20,363 nucleotides of DNA from Candidatus Cloacimonadota bacterium (GTDB lineage Bacteria; Cloacimonadota; Cloacimonadia; Cloacimonadales; Cloacimonadaceae). The stretch spans positions 1 to 20,363 of the forward strand of contig JAQUJJ010000060.1 of assembly GCA_028681035.1 (NCBI GenBank), given 5' to 3'. Below, in pieces: positions 15,256 through 20,363 of this stretch. A program made the translations under genes and the position numbers. The notes beneath the pieces are model-generated. The model saw only the letters and a list, made by a program, of their open reading frames with translations, was not told the DNA's origin and did not search any database. Within the stretch, counting starts at the first letter, position 1. Every line of letters begins with the position of its first letter.

Positions 15256-15621
15256 ATGACACTGAATGCAACTTTAAGCTTTGCTAAGCTAAACCATCCA
15301 ATATTTAGAGTCCTTCGGTCCACCTTGTTCTTGCTTGTGCTGTTCTTTGGTCTGTGTGCTTGCGGAACTAAGTCCCGAACCCAAGTCTGGGAGTATATGT
15401 CCTTGTCGATGAATACTAGTGAATTTACTATGCATACTGATTCAGGTATAAACATAGGTGCTTTCAATATGACAAAATACGGCAAGAAAGGCTGGGAACT
15501 CATCAGCACAATTCCGATCACAGAATCTGATTATCGTTATTCCTCGGGCGCACTCAATAATGTGGAAACGAAGAAAGTTGTTTTAATTTTCAAAAGACCT
15601 TTATCTAAGAAAAGGAAGTAA
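15256..15621 (+). CDS. Putative lipoprotein with DUF4177-like domain
   Basis: This 121-aa protein starts at ATG 15256, overlapping the methyltransferase-tail stop (ATGA), with AAAGGAG at 15243-15249. Residues 17-35 form a hydrophobic signal sequence (FRVLRSTLFLLVLFFGLCAC) ending in a lipobox, with C36 as the likely lipidated residue. The mature part VWEYMSLSM ... YGKKGWELISTIPI ... VLIFKRP follows the DUF4177 pattern of a short beta fold with a central GWEL. The expected location is the envelope. DUF4177 proteins have no established function. Its coupling to the methyltransferase is unexpected for a DNA-defence operon; it may be a later neighbour or an envelope partner of the system. Confidence 0.8.
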   Translation: MTLNATLSFAKLNHPIFRVLRSTLFLLVLFFGLCACGTKSRTQVWEYMSLSMNTSEFTMHTDSGINIGAFNMTKYGKKGWELISTIPITESDYRYSSGALNNVETKKVVLIFKRPLSKKRK

Positions 15622-15622
15622 A

Positions 15623-15982
15623 ATGCGTAAGATTATCTTGATCCTAATCCTTTTATTGCCGATGCTCATGATGGCTACCCGTTACGATGTGCAAGTTCAG
15701 CAGTCAGGAAGCTATATTAGTATTATTGGCACCAGCTACTATCTTCAAATAATAGGGTTTTTAAGCTATGGCTATCAGGATGCCATTTTGGACACTGGCG
15801 CAAAGACCTTGAAAGTAAGGCAAAGCTCTTATTACAATCAAGAGCCTAAATACACTACATACTATTATATGAATGCTTATGAAAAAGTCAATCTCCCAGC
15901 CGGTACTCTAAGTGACACTGGAATGCTTGTTTGGACAGTGTCTATGTTCCAACCACGATCAAATAGTTTCCCTTTATCATAA
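15623..15982 (+). CDS. Small secreted protein of unknown function
   Basis: This 119-aa protein starts one base after the preceding stop, with AGGAAG just upstream. It opens with a signal peptide (MRKIILILILLLPMLMMATR). The mature part is rich in Tyr, Ser and Gln with alternating hydrophobics (YDVQVQQSGSYISIIGTSYY, later YYYMNAYEKVNLPAGT), suggesting a beta-rich exported domain. I do not recognise a family. It is probably co-transcribed with the lipoprotein gene. Confidence 0.75.
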   Translation: MRKIILILILLLPMLMMATRYDVQVQQSGSYISIIGTSYYLQIIGFLSYGYQDAILDTGAKTLKVRQSSYYNQEPKYTTYYYMNAYEKVNLPAGTLSDTGMLVWTVSMFQPRSNSFPLS

Positions 15983-16313
15983 GCATGGGTAGGTAGCAGT
16001 ATAGCTGTGTTATCAGGATTTGCAAGCATTTCAAGCCATCGCCACGCCTATGCGTTTGTCTTGATTCTAATTCGCTTTCAACACGAGATGACTTGAGGTT
16101 TCGAGTCATCTCGAGTTGAAAGCATATTAATGGCAAGTTCAGAAAAGAAGCTTGACTGTAGAAGCAAAGATGAACACAATATAACAGGTCGTTTGACCTA
16201 GATAAACTTAAAGAAATGAGGGCTTAAAATGTTCTCTAACAGCATTAAAACAATGGGTTGGAATTTGCGCCAACCTTTGAGAAGCGACAATACCTAAACT
16301 AAAGGAGTATTAA
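15983..16313. other. Intergenic region before the DUF262 gene
   Basis: About 330 bases without a supported gene. It contains the large hairpin at 16074-16123, a 22-codon ORF at 16229-16297 preceded by GAGGG (MFSNSIKTMGWNLRQPLRSD and on), a short stem GGTTGG/CCAACC inside that ORF, and the AAAGGAG of the next gene at 16300-16306. A weak TTGACC is seen near 16194. No convincing promoter. Confidence 0.5.
16074..16123. repeat. 20-bp inverted repeat, one mismatch, 10-nt loop
   Basis: GCTTTCAACACGAGATGACT (16074-16093) pairs with 16104-16123 with a single mismatch. No T-run follows. It sits between the end of the operon-like gene run and the DUF262 gene, so it could act as a Rho-type or bidirectional transcript-end hairpin. 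Confidence 0.75.
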
Positions 16314-18146
16314 ATGGAATCTTTTGATTCAACCAAAACGAGTTTAAGGGAAATACTAAGAAAAGTAGATGAAGGCAAGATTCAATTGCCAGATTTCCAG
16401 CGTGGATGGATATGGGACGATAATCGCATCAAAGCACTATTGGCCAGCATCGCAAAGTCATTTCCCATAGGTGCGATTATGTTGCTGGAAACGGGTAATC
16501 CCTCAGTCAAATTTAGGCCCAAGCCGATCGAAGGTGTTTTGAATTGCAGAGAAACAAAGCCGGAACACCTTGTATTGGACGGCCAGCAAAGAATTACCTC
16601 ACTCTATCAGACAATCAAAACAAATGAGATTGTTAAAACCAAAAACGATAAAAATCGTGAGATCTATCGTTGGTATTATATTGATATGCAGAAAGCGATT
16701 GACCCTTCGATTGACTTGGAGGAGGCAATTCTGTCTGTGAATGAGAAGAAACAGATTACCAAAAACATAGGCAGGGAAATAGAACTGGATCTTTCGTCCT
16801 TGGAACTTGAGTATGAAAATCTAATGTATCCCGTATGTATGATAGACGAATATAGCACTTGGAGAAAAGAATATAACAAATACTGGAAACATGAGTCTTC
16901 CAAGATTGAGTTTTGGGATGAGTTTGAAGATAAAATTATCAAGAGCTATGAGAACTACATGATTCCCGTCATCGTTATGAAGAAAGAAAACTCTAAGGAA
17001 GCTGTCTGTCAGGTATTTGAGAAAGTCAATACAGGCGGAGTTGTCTTGACTGTTTTTGAATTGCTCACCGCTACGTATGCTGCTGACGATTTTAACCTGA
17101 AGGAAAGTTGGCAATCCGTACATGCAGAATTTAAAGAGTATAAGGTTCTTGGCAACACTCAAAATACTGACTTGCTACAATCTATAACGCTTTTAGCCCG
17201 ATACCGTAAAAGGCTGTCTGTCAACATTATAGATTCTGCTGATGAAATCCAGGTTGCCGTCAGTTGCAAGCGAAAAGATATTCTTAATCTTACCCTGGGA
17301 GAATATAAAGGCTGCGTGAAGGATATCCAAAATGGCTATATAAAAGCTGCCATGATCTTAGCCGAAAATCATATTTATTCCTCAAGAGACCTTCCCTATA
17401 ATACTCAGTTGATACCCATGGCCGCTATTCTGGCTGTGATGGGCAATCAAATTGATATTGCAGGGAATAAAAACAAACTGATGCGTTGGTTTTGGTGCGG
17501 TGTATTTGGGGAGCTTTATGGATCGGCTACTGAAACGAGATCTGCCTTGGATTTGCCTCAGGTTGTGGAATGGATTACTTCCAATGGGCCAGAACCCAAA
17601 ACTATTTATGATTCCAACTTTAGTCAGGCGCGTCTGCATACCCTGAGGACAAGAAACAGTGCGGCTTACAAGGGCGTATATGCCTTATTGCTTGGTGAAA
17701 ACCTTCGGGACTGGTTGTCAAATTCACCCATCAATATCCACAACTATTTTTCAAGAAATATTGACATTCACCATATATTCCCCGTTGCATGGTGTGTAAA
17801 GAACAGTATACACGCTGACCACTATAACTGCATTATCAATAAGACGCCTCTTTCCAGTGGTACGAATAGATTTGTAAGTGGAGATGCGCCCAGCAAGTAT
17901 CTGGATAGATTGCTAAAGAGAATAGGCGTTCCTGAAGAAGATTTTAATAGCATCCTCAGCTCTCATTTGCTTGAACCCGAAGATCTTCGCGATGACGACT
18001 TCTTCAAATTTGTGAAAAATCGGAAAGAGTTTCTCCTGCGTATAATTGAACAAGCCACGGGAAAACCAATCTCAAGAGATGATGTAACCGAAGAAGAGGG
18101 AGAATATATTGCGGATGATAATGGCGATGTTTTTGAAGCAGAATAA
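16314..18146 (+). CDS. GmrSD-like DUF262 / HNH (DUF1524-type) endonuclease
   Basis: This 610-aa protein is expected to be a modification-dependent (type IV-like) restriction enzyme. The DUF262 part shows LPDFQRGWIWD (25-35), then ALLASIAKSFPIGAIMLLE, and the DGQQR motif at 89-93 (VLDGQQRITSLYQTI); this region resembles a ParB-type nucleotide-hydrolysing fold. Near the C-terminus DIHHIFP (484-490), followed by NCIINKTPLSSGTN, fits the His-Me finger/HNH core of DUF1524, with H486/H487 the metal and catalytic candidates. Both halves being on one chain matches fused GmrSD and BrxU-type proteins, which attack phage DNA with modified cytosines. A strong AAAGGAG precedes the start. It is separated from the DISARM-like module by a 330-bp gap, so it is probably a separate transcription unit. 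Confidence 0.92.
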   Translation: MESFDSTKTSLREILRKVDEGKIQLPDFQRGWIWDDNRIKALLASIAKSFPIGAIMLLETGNPSVKFRPKPIEGVLNCRETKPEHLVLDGQQRITSLYQTIKTNEIVKTKNDKNREIYRWYYIDMQKAIDPSIDLEEAILSVNEKKQITKNIGREIELDLSSLELEYENLMYPVCMIDEYSTWRKEYNKYWKHESSKIEFWDEFEDKIIKSYENYMIPVIVMKKENSKEAVCQVFEKVNTGGVVLTVFELLTATYAADDFNLKESWQSVHAEFKEYKVLGNTQNTDLLQSITLLARYRKRLSVNIIDSADEIQVAVSCKRKDILNLTLGEYKGCVKDIQNGYIKAAMILAENHIYSSRDLPYNTQLIPMAAILAVMGNQIDIAGNKNKLMRWFWCGVFGELYGSATETRSALDLPQVVEWITSNGPEPKTIYDSNFSQARLHTLRTRNSAAYKGVYALLLGENLRDWLSNSPINIHNYFSRNIDIHHIFPVAWCVKNSIHADHYNCIINKTPLSSGTNRFVSGDAPSKYLDRLLKRIGVPEEDFNSILSSHLLEPEDLRDDDFFKFVKNRKEFLLRIIEQATGKPISRDDVTEEEGEYIADDNGDVFEAE

Positions 18147-18271
18147 GGAGAAATCACTTCTATAGATCTGGACTACCTCCAAGCTGGTGTAAGCTAGATA
18201 CAGAGACCTGAGAACTCTGCTGGCGTCTTCCTTCCTGAGTTGTATGGCTTTTCTGTGGGGGTTGCTTATGT

Positions 18272-18329
18272 GCACTACGGGATCAATACGGGGTGATTGC
18301 GAATTTAGCCCGTATTGATCTCGTAGTGC
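18272..18329. repeat. 21-bp inverted repeat with 16-nt loop
   Basis: GCACTACGGGATCAATACGGG (18272-18292) pairs with 18309-18329, complete except for one position that is a G-T wobble. No T-run follows. It lies in the roughly 400-bp gap between the DUF262 and Sel1 genes. Confidence 0.78.
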
Positions 18330-18374
18330 TAATGGGGAAGCATTGAGCCTAGTGTCGCCTCAAAGATAAACAAA

Positions 18375-18448
18375 CTCAAGAGAAGGAATACGAGGAAGAG
18401 TGATAATATATCGAGGAGGATAGCGGCCATACTTTTGAAGCGGAATAG
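18375..18448 (+). pseudogene. Decayed duplicate of the 3' end of the DUF262 gene
   Basis: The sequence from CTCAAGAGA (18375) to the TAG at 18446-18448 aligns with the last codons of the DUF262 gene. Read in frame it gives EEE, two stops (TGA, TAA at 18401-18406), then YIEEDSGHTFEAE and a stop; the intact gene ends EEEGEYIADDNGDVFEAE. The similarity continues beyond the stop (GGGAAATCA against GGAGAAATCA), so the duplicated block includes downstream DNA. Only the tail survives. Confidence 0.65.
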
Positions 18449-18495
18449 TGGGAAATCAATTCCGCAATAAGAGAATACCTGTGGGCTTTTTCACC

Positions 18496-18549
18496 TTGAC
18501 ACATATCCCTATCTGATAGTCTTTAGTAAAGTTGTACTGGAGGTGTATA
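18496..18549 (+). promoter_or_regulatory. Promoter/5' leader, right copy, for the Sel1 gene
   Basis: TTGACA at 18496-18501, a weak TAGTCT at 18517-18522 and GGAGGT at 18539-18544, five bases before the ATG. Spacing is identical to the left copy at 683-736, and most invariant positions lie in TTGACA, CCTATC, AGTAAA and GGAGGTG. Confidence 0.45.
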
Positions 18550-19518
18550 ATGCGTAAATTGGAACTCTTGTTGATATTCCTTGTGATGATGGGAACACTT
18601 TGGAATGAGTTGACTTATAGTGATTCACTACTATCAGCAGCAAGAAATGGTGATGCCGAAGCACAATACTGTTTGGGTGTGTGTTATGCCGATGGTTATG
18701 GTGTCGCACAAGATGATAAGGAAGCGGTCAAGTGGTATCGTTTGGCTGCAGAGCAGGGCTATGCCAATGCTCAATTCTTGCTGGGTCTGAGTTACTTTTC
18801 TGGAGAAGGTGGCATGCAGGATTTAAGGGAAGCAGTGAGATGGTATCGTCTGGCAGCTGATCAGGGAAGTGCCGAAGCACAAATAAATTTGGGGTGGCTT
18901 TACGCCAATGCTGAGGATATCTTACAAGATAAAAAGGAGTCGCTCAGGTGGTATCGTCTGGCAGCAGAGCAGGGACACCCAGATGCACAATATAATTTGG
19001 GTCAGTGTTACTACCATGGTAATGGCGTCTTACAAGATTATAAAGGAGCAGTGAAATGGTATCGATTGGCGGCGGAGCAGGGAGAGCCCGATTCTCAATG
19101 CAATTTGGGTCAGTGTTACCACCTTGGTGAGGGCGTCCTACAAGATCATAAGGAAGCGGTGAAGTGGTATCGCCTGGCAGCAAAGCAGGGAGATGCGATA
19201 GCGCAAAACAATTTGGCTGTGTGTTACGATAGTGGTGAAGGCGTCGTGCAGGATAATAAGGAAGCGTTCAGGTTGTATCACTTGGCGGCTGAGAAAGGGT
19301 ATGCCAGAGCACAGCATAATTTGGCTATTTGCTACTCTAATGGTGATGGCGTCTTGAAAGATAAAAAAGAAGCTTATTTTTGGTATTTAATATCGTCCGT
19401 AAGTGGCGGTGAGAACTCACAAGATGGTCGTTATGCTGTTGCGCAAGAACTAAGTGTTCAGCAGCGGGAGCAAATTGAATCAAGAGCTATAAAGTGGCTT
19501 GACGAGCATGAGCAATAG
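18550..19518 (+). CDS. Secreted Sel1-repeat (tetratricopeptide-like) protein
   Basis: I choose ATG 18550 (322 aa) rather than an upstream in-frame start at 18532, because GGAGGT (18539-18544) is correctly placed for it. Residues 1 to about 24 (MRKLELLLIFLVMMGTLWNE) form a signal peptide. Seven 36-residue Sel1 repeats follow, from about 28 to 280, each with the pattern GxAxAQxxLGxxYxxGxGVxQDxKEAVKWYRLAAEQ. The C-terminus is a charged helix (QREQIESRAIKWLDEHEQ). Such alpha-solenoids bind proteins in the periplasm or at the envelope. The third and fifth repeats are slightly degenerate. Its leader and signal peptide are duplicated at 683-794, on the other side of the defence genes. Confidence 0.93.
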   Translation: MRKLELLLIFLVMMGTLWNELTYSDSLLSAARNGDAEAQYCLGVCYADGYGVAQDDKEAVKWYRLAAEQGYANAQFLLGLSYFSGEGGMQDLREAVRWYRLAADQGSAEAQINLGWLYANAEDILQDKKESLRWYRLAAEQGHPDAQYNLGQCYYHGNGVLQDYKGAVKWYRLAAEQGEPDSQCNLGQCYHLGEGVLQDHKEAVKWYRLAAKQGDAIAQNNLAVCYDSGEGVVQDNKEAFRLYHLAAEKGYARAQHNLAICYSNGDGVLKDKKEAYFWYLISSVSGGENSQDGRYAVAQELSVQQREQIESRAIKWLDEHEQ

Positions 19519-19617
19519 ATGGCATAGGATATGCAATGCACCAGTTATATGTCCTCCAAAGTGATCGCTAAGAGTGGATAGGTATTGGGTAAGAAAGACA
19601 AGGTCCCTATACAGGGC

Positions 19618-19808
19618 TCAGATACAAAACATACTGTTCTTTCCCATCCGCCAGATCCTGAGAAATAAGTCCAGAGGATAACGGTTATTATTGCCTTGGG
19701 CTCTGCCGGGATCGTGTAAATAGATGTAGTCGGGTGAAATGCCCACCACCACCAAAAAGTGTCAGATCTCAAACGTTGAGACGGTGCAATCCCAATAAGC
19801 ACATCAGA
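19618..19808 (-). pseudogene. C39-like cysteine peptidase relic, frameshifted
   Basis: On the minus strand from 19761 the frame reads HFLVVVGISPDYIYLHDPGR, then AQGNNNRYPLDLFLRIW, ending at TGA 19620-19618. The pattern H-F-x-V-V-V-G ... YLHDPG ... YPLDLFLRIW matches the C-terminal half of C39-like papain-fold peptidases, with the initial His as the catalytic one. A stop lies immediately upstream in that frame; in another frame, upstream of 19761, VLIGIAPSQ (from 19803) resembles the preceding PVLIxI strand. I find no intact catalytic-Cys N-terminal part. This is a broken gene remnant. Confidence 0.5.
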
Positions 19809-20136
19809 CTGCTTTTATGTTGCTCTCCTACCAGATACCTGCAAATCAGCCAAAAGGTAACCTGATAACTTGTATCACAAACACCCCATGAATCATAGTG
19901 CGGTGATCGGATTGTGGCATTGGGCATAACGCCAAAATATTCCGTTGATCATAGCGCGGAGACTTGGGCTTTCACCGAAAGCCCCTACATGGAAGCTTGT
20001 GCTTTCAATACACTTTTAACGGCAAAGGGATCCGGAGATTATGGAATGGCAGGATGTCATTTTGTGAGAAGGGGAGCACTTGAGCTGCAATAGCCCACTT
20101 TCCAGCCCACCTTAGCGGTTAAGCAATTGGAAATCA
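19809..20136. other. Non-coding, probably degenerate DNA
   Basis: No supported gene on either strand. ATCATAGTGCGG (19892-19903) and ATCATAGCGCGG (19948-19959) form a near-perfect direct repeat 56 bp apart, and GGGCTTT/AAAGCCC (19966-19984) can form a short hairpin. On the minus strand, reading frames here may be further remains of the C39-like gene, but I could not assemble them. Confidence 0.4.
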
Positions 20137-20363
20137 ATGGAAAACCATTGCACGGTCTCCAAACTTTGGCGCAAATTACAGCTCGATGTTTTAGAGAGTA
20201 TCTCTAAAGAGCTACAGTAGCTTCGTCCCTTTGATGGAATTGGCATTCACCGCAAGATCGGCAAAAAGGCCGGCTTTGAACTTTGGTATTGCAGCCGCTG
20301 CGACCATCGCAGCATTGTCCATACAGAGCTTGAGAGAGGGAAAATAGACCTTGATATCGTATT
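20137..20363 (+). pseudogene. Partial ORF interrupted by a TAG, unknown function
   Basis: ATG 20137 opens MENHCTVSKLWRKLQLDVLE and reaches TAG at 20218-20220. The same frame then continues open to the window end as LRPFDGIGIHRKIGKKAGFE, LWYCSRCDHRSIVH and on. The CxxC pair (WYCSRCD) suggests a zinc-ribbon-like piece. Either the gene carries a nonsense mutation or the two halves are unrelated. There is no suitable start codon after the TAG. The end lies outside the window. Confidence 0.35.

Larger units (their letters stand above)
14909..15259 (+). pseudogene. Out-of-frame true C-terminus of the methyltransferase
   Basis: In the +1 frame, open from 14909, the sequence reads FPTPRHAVDYIMDTFPIVKR, then KDEKEYGEYRTKHRILEIYD, tract T11, and ends PPHIHKRKESL with TGA at 15257-15259. 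The FPTPR...VDYIM.TFPIVKRKDE stretch is, from memory of the family, the typical ending of these Eco57I-type methyltransferases. The stop overlaps the next gene start as ATGA (15256-15259), as expected for the original gene end. With one heptamer removed upstream, the joined gene would have 1476 codons. An internal ATG at 14990 has no good ribosome site, so separate translation is unlikely. A sequencing or assembly slip in the repeat is the alternative. Confidence 0.85.

Noticed and set aside
16074..16123. Integron attC site
   Set aside because: The ends resemble RYYYAAC/GTTRRRY only loosely (T instead of R, A instead of Y), and the stem lacks the usual unpaired bases; no integrase is seen.
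19545..19802. Intact 85-codon minus-strand gene
   Set aside because: Only its first codons fit the C39-like pattern; the conserved remainder lies in a different frame, so this is a frameshifted relic.
19966..19984. Intrinsic terminator
   Set aside because: The GGGCTTT/AAAGCCC stem is short and has no T-tract on either strand.

Overview
The window is a defence island of a bacterium with intermediate G+C. It starts beside a tRNA-Gly gene and is mostly one long run of plus-strand genes. The Sel1-repeat protein, the small secreted proteins with leucine-rich signal peptides and the codon style are compatible with a Cloacimonadota-like or related Gram-negative lineage. That placement is inference and weak.

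Layout. At 1-680 there is a truncated minus-strand gene start that looks like an IS orfA, a perfect 19-bp hairpin (173-223), a ten-copy tandem array of TGGATACTTAA (283-407) and tRNA-Gly(CCC) (479-554). At 683-844 lies a promoter/leader and a 35-codon ORF whose 5' half matches the start of the Sel1 gene at 18550. At 863-15096 (logically to 15259) is the core module: a 1740-aa SF2 helicase with DUF1998/MZB-type Cys region and a C-terminal Vsr/DUF559-like nuclease; two tiny ORFs; a Fic enzyme; an SNF2-type helicase (DrmD-like); a four-helix-bundle protein; and a large Eco57I-type N6-adenine methyltransferase (DrmMI-like). A lipoprotein and a small secreted protein follow with no gap. At 16314-18146 is a GmrSD-like DUF262/HNH nuclease. 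The right part holds a decayed copy of that gene's 3' end, a seven-repeat Sel1 protein, a frameshifted C39-like peptidase relic on the minus strand and a broken partial ORF at the edge.

How the genes fit. Two SF2 helicases plus an adenine methyltransferase are the class 1 DISARM combination, but here the helicase and DUF1998 parts are on one chain and carry a fused nuclease, with no separate phospholipase-D gene. The methyltransferase would mark self DNA while the helicase-nuclease and SNF2 protein act on unmarked DNA. The DUF262 protein would add restriction of modified DNA. Fic may be a toxin or regulator.

Most notable observation. A heptanucleotide repeat (CCACTCA, peptide PLTTHHS) occurs in ten tracts inside the SNF2 and methyltransferase genes, at their ends and domain linkers, and a related reverse-oriented 15-bp repeat lies in the spacer between them. 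In one tract (14912-14952) the methyltransferase reading frame is broken, and removal of exactly one 7-bp unit would restore a C-terminus ending at 15259 in an ATGA overlap with the next gene. This looks like a phase-variable ON/OFF switch in a DISARM-like system, here caught in the OFF or altered state.
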